Positions 25,838-34,818 are shown, counted from the stretch's first letter. The stretch: DNA of 64,000 nt from Nocardia miyunensis NBRC 108239 (GCF_001613065.1 NZ_BDBQ01000001.1:476354-540353), one strand, 5' to 3'. Translations and numbers: made by a program. The notes: a model not told the origin generated them from the letters alone.

Positions 25838-26640
25838 GTGTTGGGTGACGTCGCGAAAAGCCTTGTGAGCCTGCTCTTTCCGCATTTATCAGGAGTTCGT
25901 CTCGACGGCGTGTCTGCGCCGAGCGGGCGGATCGTGTTCGATGCGTCGAGCTGTGGTTCTTCGGCGGAGTGCACGCGGTGTGGATGTCGCTCGTTGGTGG
26001 TGCACAGCCGTTACCGGCGCACGATCGTGGATCTGGCCGTCGCGGGCCGGGAATTGGTTATCCGGCTGATGGTGCACCGGTTTCGGTGCGGGGCTGCTCA
26101 CTGCGAGCGCAGAACCTTATCCGAGCAGGTCGCAGGGCTGGCTGCTCGGTATCAGCGGCGCAGTCCGCCGGTGGCCGAGTTGCTGACGCGTGTCGGGCTC
26201 GCTATGGGTGGCCGCCCAGGAGCGAGGATGGCGCGGCAGCTGGCGGTGGAGGTGTCACGGTCGACGTTGTTGGCTCTCGTGCGCGCGATCCGACTGCCAC
26301 AATCGGTGAGCTTGTGGAGGTCGGTGTCGACGATTGGGCCATCCGCCGCGGCCATGTCTACGGCACCGTGGCCATCGACATGCGTACCCACCGTCCGGTC
26401 GATCTGCTGCCGGACCAGACCTCCCATACCCTCGCCACCTGGCTGGCCCGACATCCAGGTATTCGGGTAGTGTGTCGTGACCTTGGCGGCCCGTGTGCTG
26501 ATGGCGCGGGCCCTCGACTACCGGCCGGGTGCGAATCAACCGCACTCGATGGCCTGCCAGGGCGCCACGGACAACAGCCATGTTGTCCGTGGCGAGCCCA
26601 GAACCGACTTTCGGCAGCGCCCCTCATGCGGTGCGAGAAT
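25838..26640 (+). pseudogene. ISL3-family transposase relic (frameshifted, 3' truncated)
   Basis: Translation from about GTG 25838 gives KSLVSLLFPHLSGVRLDGV, a zinc-finger-like CTRCGCRSLVVHSRYRRT and RTLSEQVAGLAARYQRRS, the N-terminus of ISL3 transposases. Near 26285 the homology changes frame (IGELVEVGVDDWAIRRGHVY, then HPGIRVVCRD), covering the first part of the DDE domain. After about 26480 it decays, and the C-terminal half and right end are missing. Not functional. It marks the left border of the island just downstream of the T-arm-like repeat. Confidence 0.8.
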
Positions 26641-26679
26641 CGGCCCCGTTATCTGTGTGGCAACCGGTCTCCTGGTCTC

Positions 26680-28179
26680 TCACAGCTTCATCCAGGTGGT
26701 CTTGAATGCAGTGAACTTCTCCAGACCGTGCACGCTCTTGTCGCCGCCGTGCCCGGACAGTTTGCGGCCGCCGAATGGGACCGAATAGTCGCCCTCCTCG
26801 AAGCAGTTCACCCATACCAGGCCAGCATCGATCTCTCGGCTCAGCCTGTGGGCGCGACTCAGGTCCGCGGTCCAGATGGCCGAACCCAGACCGTAGTCGG
26901 AGTCGTTGGCGATGCGCACGGCCTCGTCCTCGTCGCGGAAGGAGATGACCGACAGGACGGGACCGAAGATCTCGTGCTGGGCCAAGCGGTCGGAGTTGTC
27001 CACGTTGGTAAAGACGACCGGGTCGACGAACCAACCGGGACGGTCGGGGGCGTCAGCGGAGCCTGTGACGAGCGTGGCCCCGCTGTCGATGCCCTTAGCG
27101 ACCTCCCGCAGGACATCGTCGCGGTGCCGGCTGCTCGCCAACGGCCCGAATTCGGTATTCGGATCCAGGGGGTCTCCCATCCTCAGGCTCCGCAGGTGCG
27201 AGACGACTCCTTCCACGACTTGGTCGCGCACGTCCTCGTGCACGACCAAGCGCGAGCCGGCAGTACACATCTGCCCGCTGTTGAACGAAATCGCCCATGC
27301 GGCGGTGCGGATGGCCTCGGCCATATCGGGCGCGTCCGGGAAAATGATGTTGGGGGACTTGCCGCCGAGTTCGAGCCAGACAGGCTTGGCGTTGGAGTCG
27401 CCCGCGTAATGCAGCAGTTGCTTGCCGACCTCCGTGGAGCCGGTGAACGTCAGGGTGGCGATGTCCTGGTGCAGTGCCAAGGCGGCACCCGTGACGGGAC
27501 CGCTGCCGGTGATGACCTGCAGCACCCCGGCCGGCATACCCGCTTGGACCGCTAATTCGGCGACGCGCAGCGCGGACAGGGGCGATTGGCTCGCCGGCTT
27601 GAGCACGACCGTGTTGCCGGCCACCAGAGCGGCCGGCAACTTGAATATCGCCAGCGTCATCGGGAAGTTCCAGGGTGTGATGGCGGCTACGACCCCGAGT
27701 GGCTCGCGGGTGACCAGCGCGACCGAGCCCTCCCGCCCGCGGGGCGACTCGTCCATCAGCTTGTCGGCCAGTTCGCCGTACCAGCGGATGACCCCGATGG
27801 TGGTGCGCAACTCGATCGCCCAGGCATCGGAGATCGGCTTCCCCATCTCCAGCGAGACCAGCAGCGCGATCTCGTCGCGATGCTGTTCGAGCAGATCCGC
27901 CCAGCGCAGCAGCACCTCGCCCCGCTCGCGCGGTGGGAGTTTGGACCATATACCTTTCTCGAACACCGTGCGGGCGCCACGAACCGCGTCATCGACGTCG
28001 GCCTCGGCAGCCAGGGGCAAGCGTGCGATCTCTCCTCCGTCGCGGGGGGTGACGAGCGCAGCGGAGGCGCCACCTCGGGCCGCCCGGTACTCGCCGTCGA
28101 TCCACATCGCGGTGGGGAGATCGGTGTGGTTCCATAGGTCCAGCCAAGCGGACAGGTCGGTGCGAGTGGGATGGGACAT
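26680..28179 (-). CDS. NAD(P)-dependent aldehyde dehydrogenase (PuuC-like)
   Basis: 499 residues with AGGAG before the ATG at 28179. Full ALDH core: TPWNFPM (Asn171), FTGSTEVGKQLL, LELGGKSPNII (Glu270) and SGQMCTAGSR (catalytic Cys305). It resembles gamma-glutamyl-gamma-aminobutyraldehyde dehydrogenases. As the distal gene of the gamma-glutamylation operon it should oxidise the gamma-glutamyl-amino-aldehyde to the acid before the hydrolase at 28198 removes glutamate. Confidence 0.87.
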   Translation of the reverse strand: MSHPTRTDLSAWLDLWNHTDLPTAMWIDGEYRAARGGASAALVTPRDGGEIARLPLAAEADVDDAVRGARTVFEKGIWSKLPPRERGEVLLRWADLLEQHRDEIALLVSLEMGKPISDAWAIELRTTIGVIRWYGELADKLMDESPRGREGSVALVTREPLGVVAAITPWNFPMTLAIFKLPAALVAGNTVVLKPASQSPLSALRVAELAVQAGMPAGVLQVITGSGPVTGAALALHQDIATLTFTGSTEVGKQLLHYAGDSNAKPVWLELGGKSPNIIFPDAPDMAEAIRTAAWAISFNSGQMCTAGSRLVVHEDVRDQVVEGVVSHLRSLRMGDPLDPNTEFGPLASSRHRDDVLREVAKGIDSGATLVTGSADAPDRPGWFVDPVVFTNVDNSDRLAQHEIFGPVLSVISFRDEDEAVRIANDSDYGLGSAIWTADLSRAHRLSREIDAGLVWVNCFEEGDYSVPFGGRKLSGHGGDKSVHGLEKFTAFKTTWMKL

Positions 28180-28197
28180 CGGGGGCTCCTGTTGTCG

Positions 28198-28989
28198 TCA
28201 GCGGGCGAACTGGTGGGTGGTTTCGTCGATGCGCGCCTTGTTCCGGCGCGAGGCCGCGGCAGCTCGCATGAGCCACTCGAACAGGGGATCCGGCGTGGAC
28301 TGCCATTCGGGGTGCCATTGCACCCCGACGACCTCCCGGCCGGGAATCTCGATCGCTTCCACGACTCCGTCCCGCGCCCGTGCGGTGACGACCAGGTCCG
28401 CACCGCACGTGTCCACGGCCTGGTGGTGCCAGGAGTTGACCCGAGCCTGGGGGCCGTACACCCCGTACAGCGTGCTGCCCGGCGCGAACGTGACGACGTG
28501 GTCCGACTCGCCGTCGGTGGGAGCGGCGTCGGCGCTATAGTGCGACAGCTCGGACGGCGGCAGGTCGTCCACGAGCCGGCCGCCCAGCGCGACGTTGAGC
28601 ATCTGATGGCCCCGGCAGACTCCCAGCACGGGGATGCGCTCGTCGATCGCCGCGCAGATGAGAGCGGCCTCGTACGCATCGCGCGACGTGTCGTGGGCCG
28701 AGGAGTTGTAGCGCGGATCCGCGTCTGCGGGGATCACGGACTGGTCGCCGCCCCACCGACCGGGGTGAATGTCCTGGCCGCCGGTCACGATCAGGCCGTC
28801 GAAGCGCCGGATGGCCTCGGCGGTCCCCGCCTCGTAGGGGAGATAGGCCGGGATTCCGTCGGCCCGCCGGACGCAGGCGGCGTAATCACTGAAATAGAAG
28901 TCGATCTCCCGGGATGCGAACCGCGCATCCATGCGCTGAATCATTGCCGCGCTGAGCCGCCGCCCGGTGATCGCGATGAGGGGTCGCAC
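28198..28989 (-). CDS. Class I glutamine amidotransferase-like gamma-glutamyl hydrolase (PuuD-like, peptidase C26)
   Basis: 263 residues from GTG 28989; a GGAGG sequence lies at the end of the preceding gene. Nucleophile elbow VLGVCRGHQM (Cys125) and the His-Glu pair VGVQWHPEW (His226, Glu228). FDGLIVTGGQDIHP and NSWHHQAV are typical of gamma-glutamyl-GABA hydrolases. Predicted reaction: release of glutamate from a gamma-glutamyl amino acid, completing the cycle begun by the synthetase at 30092. Confidence 0.87.
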   Translation of the reverse strand: MRPLIAITGRRLSAAMIQRMDARFASREIDFYFSDYAACVRRADGIPAYLPYEAGTAEAIRRFDGLIVTGGQDIHPGRWGGDQSVIPADADPRYNSSAHDTSRDAYEAALICAAIDERIPVLGVCRGHQMLNVALGGRLVDDLPPSELSHYSADAAPTDGESDHVVTFAPGSTLYGVYGPQARVNSWHHQAVDTCGADLVVTARARDGVVEAIEIPGREVVGVQWHPEWQSTPDPLFEWLMRAAAASRRNKARIDETTHQFAR

Positions 28990-28991
28990 AA

Positions 28992-30095
28992 TTAGCCTCC
29001 GATGTCGGCGACGACACGCGTGACGCGGCCGCTCCCGATGAGTTCGAAACCGAGGTTGATGTCCTCGAGCGGCACGCGCCGGCTCACCATCTCGTCGAGG
29101 CGTAGACGCCCCTGCAGATAGAGGTCGACGAACCGAGGGATATCGGTCTTGAACTGGTTCGAGCCCATGAATGAGCCCTGCAACCGCTTCTCTTGCAGGA
29201 ACAGTTCCGCGCCGCGAATGCTGATCGCCGAGCCGTCCGGCACCATGCCGATGACCGTCGCGCAGCCGCCGGGAGCCAGAGCGGCGAACGCCTGCTCCAC
29301 GGTCCGGGCATTCCCGACGGCCTCGAAGGCGAACTCGACGCCGCCGCCGGTCAACTCACGTACCGCCTCGACCGGATCGTGCTCACGCGCGTCGACCACG
29401 TCGGTCGCACCGAAGACCTTGGCCTCCGCTAGCTTGGCGGCCACCACATCGACCGCGATGATCCGCGAAGCACCCGCGATCCGGGCGCCCTGGATGGCCG
29501 CCATGCCGACGCCACCGGTTCCGATGACAAGGACGGTGCTTCCGGGAGTGACCCGGGCGGACCGGAAGACGGCGCCGAGTCCGGTCGTCACCGCACACCC
29601 CAGGATGCTCGCGGTATGTAACGGCATCGCCTCGGAGATGGCGGCCAGCGCGTTCTGGTGCACCACCATGGCATCGGCGAAACAGCCGATGCCGGCGGTG
29701 GGGCGCACCGTCCTGCCCTGGTCGTCGGTCAACCGCGGGCGCGGGCGCTCATGCGAGAGCTGGTGCCGGTTGACGCAGAGCGTGAGCCGGCCACTCGTGC
29801 AGAATCGACAGGACCCGCAGAAGACGGATAGACACGACACAACATGGTCGCCGACGCGGAGGTCGCGCACGTTGGCGCCCACCGCCTCGATCACGCCGGA
29901 GGCCTCGTGCCCCAGCAGGATGGGCGGGTCGGTATCGAAAGTCCCGTCCATCTCGTGCAGATCCGAATGGCACAGCCCCGCGTTCGTCACCCGCACCAAC
30001 ACCTCGTCGGGGGTTGGGTCGTCCACCGTCACTGTGACGTTCTCGAGCTTTCCCGGTGCCTGATAGAGGACCGCCGCCGCGGCACGGGTGGTCAT
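28992..30095 (-). CDS. Zinc-dependent alcohol dehydrogenase (MDR family, class III-like)
   Basis: 367 residues from ATG 30095, the ATGA overlap with the synthetase stop deciding the start. Catalytic zinc ligands are in AGLCHSDLHEMDG and LGHEASGVIEAVG. The four structural-zinc cysteines are in CGSCRFCTSGRLTLC, and the NAD fold is in VIGTGGVGMAAIQGA. It fits actinobacterial alcohol/formaldehyde-type dehydrogenases. In this operon it would oxidise a gamma-glutamyl-amino-alcohol to the aldehyde. That role is inferred from position; its presence distinguishes the operon from a plain putrescine pathway. Confidence 0.85.
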   Translation of the reverse strand: MTTRAAAAVLYQAPGKLENVTVTVDDPTPDEVLVRVTNAGLCHSDLHEMDGTFDTDPPILLGHEASGVIEAVGANVRDLRVGDHVVSCLSVFCGSCRFCTSGRLTLCVNRHQLSHERPRPRLTDDQGRTVRPTAGIGCFADAMVVHQNALAAISEAMPLHTASILGCAVTTGLGAVFRSARVTPGSTVLVIGTGGVGMAAIQGARIAGASRIIAVDVVAAKLAEAKVFGATDVVDAREHDPVEAVRELTGGGVEFAFEAVGNARTVEQAFAALAPGGCATVIGMVPDGSAISIRGAELFLQEKRLQGSFMGSNQFKTDIPRFVDLYLQGRLRLDEMVSRRVPLEDINLGFELIGSGRVTRVVADIGG

Positions 30096-31447
30096 GGCAA
30101 CTCGAAGTAGCGCTGGAACTCCCACGCGGTGAGCCCGCTATCGAGGTCGTCGCCGGTGGTGTGGAACTGGAGCCATTCCCACTCCCGGGTGCCTGCCCAG
30201 TAATCGATCAACTCCTGGCCGAGCATGTCCGCCAGTAGGTTGTCCGCACGCAGCGCCGCAACGGCTTTGGAGATGGTGTCAGGCAGACGAGGAGTCCCCG
30301 GGGGGAGACACCACGCCATGTCGGTGAACGGCGGGGGCGGCTCGATGGCGTTCTTCATCCCGGCGATGCCGCCGGCGAGAATCACGGCCAGGACGAGGTA
30401 GACGTTGGAGTCCGAACCCGGGGTCCGGTACTCCACTCGCGAGTAGGACTGGTGGCCGACGACAGCCCGGATGGCCGCGGACTTGTTGGCGATCCCCCAG
30501 GTCTGGGTCGTCGGCGGACCGGACAGATCGACGAGCCGCCGATAGGAAGTGATGCCCGGGAGAGCGAAGCAGGTCGCCGCGGGCAGGGTCGCCATGAGGC
30601 CGCCGACGAAGTGGCTCATCGTCGATGACGGGCCGGCTTCGGCGTAGAAGGCATTGTCCCCGTCGCGCTGCAGGGAGACGTTGAGGTGCGAGGCCTGGCC
30701 GTATTCGTCGGACCACTTGGCCATGAACGTCACGGTGTGCCCCAGTTCGAAGGCGACTTCGCGCATCACCTGACGGGTGCGCGCCCAATGATCGGCGGTG
30801 GTCACCGGATCGGCGGGCTCGATGTTGAACTCGACCTGACCGACGGCCGCCTCGTCGTTGTATGCCTCCCACGGGATACCCAGGTCGTCCAGGCGAGTGA
30901 CCACGGTGCTCATGTAGCGCTCCCAGTCCGCGGACTTGGCCAGGTGGTAGCAAGAACCGGCCGTACCTCCCAGTGGGGTGAGGTCGCGATATCCCTGCTT
31001 GCGGGCTTGGTGGATGGGCTCCTCGAAGAGGGTCGCCTCGATCTCCACGGCGACCTTGGCCTCATAGCCGAGGCCGCCCAGCGCATCGGTGATGCGTCGC
31101 AGAGTGGCCCGTGGGCAGGCCGAGATGGGCCGGCCGCCGGCGTCGTGGAAATCGCCTGTGACCGCGGCTTTGCCGGGGCTCCACTCGACGAGTGTCGAGG
31201 GGTCGACGTGCAGGAAGACGTCGAGGAGGTCACCCCGCCACGTCGGCATGGCGAACCCGAACTGCGGCGCGTTGGACATATCGAGCCCGAAGGCCACATC
31301 CGCGAAGGCGAAGCCACCGCGCAGGCCGGACAGGAATTTGGCCGGGGACACGGTCTTTCCGATGAATGAGCCCTCGAGGTTCGTGCCCTCGATCCGGACC
31401 TGCCTGATGGCGTGTTCCTCGAGCCAGTGCTTGATCTCCTCAGACAT
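30092..31447 (-). CDS. Glutamine-synthetase-like gamma-glutamyl-amine ligase (PuuA/GlnA4 type)
   Basis: 451 residues. The glutamine synthetase catalytic core is recognisable (KVAVEIEATLFEEP, GQVEFNIEPADPVTTADHW, TFMAKWSDEYGQASHLNVSL, ANKSAAIRAVVGHQSYSRVE). The short N-terminal domain and lack of an adenylylation-type motif match the gamma-glutamyl-polyamine/ethanolamine synthetases rather than housekeeping GlnA. It would join glutamate to an amine with ATP. Overlaps both neighbours (8 bp and 4 bp). Genes for alcohol and aldehyde oxidation and for hydrolysis follow, a full gamma-glutamylation cycle. Confidence 0.85.
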   Translation of the reverse strand: MSEEIKHWLEEHAIRQVRIEGTNLEGSFIGKTVSPAKFLSGLRGGFAFADVAFGLDMSNAPQFGFAMPTWRGDLLDVFLHVDPSTLVEWSPGKAAVTGDFHDAGGRPISACPRATLRRITDALGGLGYEAKVAVEIEATLFEEPIHQARKQGYRDLTPLGGTAGSCYHLAKSADWERYMSTVVTRLDDLGIPWEAYNDEAAVGQVEFNIEPADPVTTADHWARTRQVMREVAFELGHTVTFMAKWSDEYGQASHLNVSLQRDGDNAFYAEAGPSSTMSHFVGGLMATLPAATCFALPGITSYRRLVDLSGPPTTQTWGIANKSAAIRAVVGHQSYSRVEYRTPGSDSNVYLVLAVILAGGIAGMKNAIEPPPPFTDMAWCLPPGTPRLPDTISKAVAALRADNLLADMLGQELIDYWAGTREWEWLQFHTTGDDLDSGLTAWEFQRYFELP

Positions 31448-32054
31448 CGAACCTCATCTGGTTGGAAGCCCCGGCCAGCACCGAAAGCTGCGGTAGGGTG
31501 CCCCGGACATTGATCGAGCCGTCGTAGACGGCGTCGAGAAACGGGGTCGCGCCGGTCAGGACGCGGGCGAGCCCGTCCGCCGAACCATGGATCGTGTAGG
31601 GCGGCGCGCCTTGCCCCAGGACGAGGGAGTCGTCGTCCGTGGAGCACGAGATCGTCAGCGTGGCCGGCATGCCGGGACGCTTGCGGGTCGCTTCCCAAAA
31701 AAGGAATGCGGCCTCGCGCCAAGTCGGCAGAGTCGGATTCAGCAGGGCGAGAACCACGTCGAGGGCCTCGCTCGGCTCGGCGCCGTCGGCGGCACGAAAG
31801 CCGTTTCCATCCGTGGTCACACGCTCGTCAGGGTCGCCGCGGCGGCCACGTGTGACACAGCCTCCCGCACTCGTGAAGACCACTGTTGCCGACTGCGGCG
31901 TGCGGTCGTCGGACACGTGGACGGTGTAGGAGTCCAGCGCGGTGAGCGGTGCGACATCGACGTCGACGGATGCCCAGCGCAGGATCCTCACGATGAACCG
32001 GGCGAACGGTGTGGCGTCGTCCTCGACGTCGATGCTTTCGAGCAAAGCAGTCAC
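31440..32054 (-). CDS. SCP2-like small protein, first gene of the gamma-glutamylation operon
   Basis: 204 residues from GTG 32054 with AAGGAG 8 bp upstream. The C-terminal half (IHGSADGLARVLTGATPFLD, then GSINVRGTLPQLSVL) resembles the SCP2 sterol-carrier fold, which binds hydrophobic ligands. The N-terminal half is unassigned. No signal peptide or catalytic motif. A lipid-binding protein at the head of an amine-ligase operon is unusual and hints that the amine carries a hydrophobic part. Moderate confidence in the fold, none in function. Confidence 0.6.
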   Translation of the reverse strand: MTALLESIDVEDDATPFARFIVRILRWASVDVDVAPLTALDSYTVHVSDDRTPQSATVVFTSAGGCVTRGRRGDPDERVTTDGNGFRAADGAEPSEALDVVLALLNPTLPTWREAAFLFWEATRKRPGMPATLTISCSTDDDSLVLGQGAPPYTIHGSADGLARVLTGATPFLDAVYDGSINVRGTLPQLSVLAGASNQMRFDV

Positions 32055-32082
32055 CGGGCTGCTCCTTCGGGATCGTGGCTAT

Positions 32083-32129
32083 ACGGTCTGGACCGTTTGA
32101 CTGGATCGTATGACCATGTTCGGTCATAC
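32083..32129. promoter_or_regulatory. Two palindromes in the promoter of the gamma-glutamylation operon
   Basis: GTATGACC-ATGTTC-GGTCATAC (32108-32129), a perfect 8-bp inverted repeat, and ACGGTC-TG-GACCGT (32083-32096), a perfect 6-bp one. Both lie within 80 bp upstream of the GTG at 32054. Likely operators for a dimeric repressor. Confidence 0.55.
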
Positions 32130-32159
32130 GTGCGGTCCTGTCAATGGAACTGCGGACAT

Positions 32160-33617
32160 TCAGTGGGACTCGAATTTCAGGACCCCGTCGTCGACGCGGC
32201 CGGTGAGCAGCCGTTTCGTGGCCCGATGGTTCTGCGGATTGATCCAGGGACTGCGATCTCCCTGGCCAGGGAGTACGCCATTGGCTCGCTGAAAGTAGCC
32301 AGAGGAGAAGCCTTCGACGAACGGGCCACGCCGCATGCGCCGGTCCTCGGGCCGCAGCCGAGGGGTGACCGTCGAGGCGCCCGTGGACTCCATATGGTTC
32401 AGGACCCGGCACACGAACTTGGCCACGAGTTCGGCCCGCACGGTCCATGACGTGTTTACATAGCCGAACACCGATGCCAGATTCGGCACGCCCGAGTAGG
32501 CGAGACCTTTGTAGGTCCAGGTTCGGGAGAAGTCCACAGCGTCGCCGCCCACCGTGAAGTCCACCTCACCCAAGGTGACCAACTCGAGTCCGGTTGCCGT
32601 CACGATGATGTCCGCCGGGAGTTCCTCCCCGGAGTCCAGCCTGATGCCGGTCTCGGTGAAGGTCTCGATATGCGCCGTCGCGACGTCGGCCTTGCCGGAG
32701 GCGATCGCCTGGAACATGTCACCGTTGGGAATGAGGCACACACGCTGATCCCAGGGCTGATACGTCGGGGTGAAGTGCTTGTCGAGGTACTCCTGCCCCA
32801 CAGCGGCACGAACGGCGGCGAAGAGCCCGGCCTTGAACTTTTCGGGGTCTTTCTGGGCCGACCGGTACGTGGACTGCTGGCGCATGGTATTGCGCAGCCG
32901 AATAACCTTGTAGGCCATCCTCGAGCCCAGCACACGGCGCAGCCGAAGAGCGGTCCGGTCTACAGCACTGTCGACCGCCAGGTACGACGGTGATCGCTGC
33001 AGCATGGTGACCTTGGCCGCGGACTCCGCCAAGTTCGGAATGAGCGTGACCGCGGTGGCTCCCGAGCCGATGACCACGACCCGCTTGTTCCTATAGTCGA
33101 GGTCTTCGGGCCAATGCTGCGGGTGGATCACCTCTCCGCGGAACTGGTCACGACCGGGGAACTCGGGGCAGTACCCCTTGCGGTAGTTGTAGTAGCCCGA
33201 GCACATGAACAGGAAGTTGCAGGTGAACCTCAGGGTCTCACCCAGGTGCTCCACCTGGAGATTCCATGTAGCGCTCTCGCTGGACCAGTCGGCTCGCACG
33301 ACCTTGTGCCCCAGTTTGAGGCACCGTTTCAGATCGTGCTCCCCGACCGTGTCCCAGAGATAGTCGAGAATTGAGGAGCCGGATGCGATCGATCTGTCTT
33401 GGGTCCATGGCTTGAACTCGAAGCCGAGCGTGTACATATCGCTGTCCGAACGGATCCCGGGGTAACGAAACAGATCCCACGTGCCCCCCACATTGTCGCG
33501 GCCCTCGAGGATGGCGAAGGAGCGTCCGGGCGATTGTCGCTGGAGATGTACAGCCGCTCCGATGCCGGAGAGGCCGGCACCCACAATCAGGACGTCGAAG
33601 TGCTGGGCACTGTGCAT
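32160..33617 (-). CDS. EthA-like flavin-dependent (Baeyer-Villiger-type) monooxygenase
   Basis: 485 residues, the length of mycobacterial EthA. FAD fold GAGLSGIG at 13-20, Baeyer-Villiger fingerprint FRGEVIHPQHWP at 159-170, NADPH fold VIGSGATAVTLIPNLAE from 183. GGTWDLFRYPGIRSDSDMYT is typical of the group. It should insert oxygen next to a ketone, or oxidise a sulfur or nitrogen atom. It is transcribed in the same direction as the gamma-glutamylation operon but separated by 105 bp with its own palindromes. Confidence 0.85.
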   Translation of the reverse strand: MHSAQHFDVLIVGAGLSGIGAAVHLQRQSPGRSFAILEGRDNVGGTWDLFRYPGIRSDSDMYTLGFEFKPWTQDRSIASGSSILDYLWDTVGEHDLKRCLKLGHKVVRADWSSESATWNLQVEHLGETLRFTCNFLFMCSGYYNYRKGYCPEFPGRDQFRGEVIHPQHWPEDLDYRNKRVVVIGSGATAVTLIPNLAESAAKVTMLQRSPSYLAVDSAVDRTALRLRRVLGSRMAYKVIRLRNTMRQQSTYRSAQKDPEKFKAGLFAAVRAAVGQEYLDKHFTPTYQPWDQRVCLIPNGDMFQAIASGKADVATAHIETFTETGIRLDSGEELPADIIVTATGLELVTLGEVDFTVGGDAVDFSRTWTYKGLAYSGVPNLASVFGYVNTSWTVRAELVAKFVCRVLNHMESTGASTVTPRLRPEDRRMRRGPFVEGFSSGYFQRANGVLPGQGDRSPWINPQNHRATKRLLTGRVDDGVLKFESH

Positions 33618-33734
33618 GGGGGTGACTACTTCCTATCGCTCGGGAGTCGGCCCGGTAGCCGGGCATCAACCCCGAGAACGTCGGCGGCATGGTGGTCGGA
33701 GTGGTCGGGCTCGCGGGTGGCCTCATTCCACACA

Positions 33735-33756
33735 GTCAATTGATCAAGTCAATTGA
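33735..33756. promoter_or_regulatory. Tandem GTCAATTGA repeats in the EthA-like/PhyH divergent promoter
   Basis: GTCAATTGA at 33735-33743 and again at 33748-33756, 13 bp apart. Each contains the self-complementary octamer TCAATTGA. They sit between the leftward monooxygenase and the rightward dioxygenase and are candidate binding sites of a regulator shared by both. Confidence 0.45.
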
Positions 33757-33849
33757 ACATCATAGACTGCGAGCCCCGGAAGGCGTCAAGGGTGCAACGG
33801 ATCGCTTGACAGACTCGCCCGATCCCCCGATTCTAGTCAAACGACATAA

Positions 33850-33857
33850 TCAAATGA
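33850..33857 (+). promoter_or_regulatory. TCAAATGA octamer upstream of the PhyH-like gene
   Basis: TCAAATGA, 57 bp before the ATG, flanked on the left by GTCAAACGAC. The same octamer occurs in promoters at 36559, 46913 and 48294, and CCAAATGA at 48071. Candidate operator half-site of a region-B regulon. Confidence 0.45.
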
Positions 33858-33913
33858 CCCACTCCATCATTGGTCTGAATGGGTCGCAGCCCTCGACTGG
33901 TAAGGCGAAACGC

Positions 33914-34789
33914 ATGAGCGCACACGCGACGGTGGCGGCAACCGCCACACTCCGACGGGTCTCAAAGGACACGCCCGTCGCCGAGATTCTCGAGATCCTC
34001 GACGCCGACGGTGGGCTGATCATCGAGAAGTTTCTGACCGCCGACCAGGTCCGCCGGTTCAATGACGAAATCCAGCCGGCGATGGCCGCCCTCGATGCGG
34101 GATCCAAGAACTCCGACGAATTCGTGGCCGACTTCCATGGCAACCAGACCAAGCGACTGACCAACCTGATCACCATCAGCAAGACCTTTCGGGAGGAGAT
34201 CATCGACCATGATCTGCTCCACGCCCTGGGTGAGGCCGTCTACCGGGAGGAGTCCGGGGACTGGTGGCTGACCACCGGTCAGGTCATCGAGATCGGCCCC
34301 GGCAACAAGGCGCAGATCCTGCACCGCGACCTCGAGAACAACCACTTCGCCGTCACGATGGGCAAGGCGGGCCCGATGGTGATGATCAACTTCTTGATCG
34401 CGCTCACCGACTTCACCGAGGAAAACGGCGCGACACGCGTCATCCCGCGCAGCAACCACTGGGACGACTACGAGAACCGGGGCACCCCGGAGATGACCAT
34501 TCCGGCGGAGATGAAGGCAGGTGATGTCATCTTCTTCAACGGCAAGGTCGTGCACGGCGGCGGCGCCAACGTCACCGAGAACGAATTCCGCCGCGGCGTC
34601 ACGATCCCGCTGCAACCGGCTTTTCTCACCCCGGAAGAGGCCTACCCGTTCCTGATCGACCTCGAGCTTGCCAAGACGCTCTCACCGAGGGTCCAGAAGT
34701 TGATCGGCTTCCGGTCGGTCTATCCGAAGGGCTCCCCGGGTCTCTGGCAGAACAACTACGAGGAGATCGCCCACCACCTCGGCCTGTAA
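33914..34789 (+). CDS. Phytanoyl-CoA dioxygenase (PhyH)-family Fe(II)/2-oxoglutarate oxygenase
   Basis: 291 residues from ATG 33914 (AAGGCGA upstream); ATG 33854 would add 20 residues. The iron facial triad is visible: HRD (His137, Asp139) in AQILHRDLENNHFAV and His214 in NGKVVHGGGAN, with an arginine shortly after (FRRGVTI) to hold 2-oxoglutarate. Members hydroxylate small or CoA-bound molecules including amino acids and osmolytes. The substrate here is probably an intermediate of the amine pathway. A hairpin terminator follows. Confidence 0.82.
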   Translation: MSAHATVAATATLRRVSKDTPVAEILEILDADGGLIIEKFLTADQVRRFNDEIQPAMAALDAGSKNSDEFVADFHGNQTKRLTNLITISKTFREEIIDHDLLHALGEAVYREESGDWWLTTGQVIEIGPGNKAQILHRDLENNHFAVTMGKAGPMVMINFLIALTDFTEENGATRVIPRSNHWDDYENRGTPEMTIPAEMKAGDVIFFNGKVVHGGGANVTENEFRRGVTIPLQPAFLTPEEAYPFLIDLELAKTLSPRVQKLIGFRSVYPKGSPGLWQNNYEEIAHHLGL

Positions 34790-34818
34790 AGCCCCTGGGT
34801 CGCCCGATACAGCCCTCG

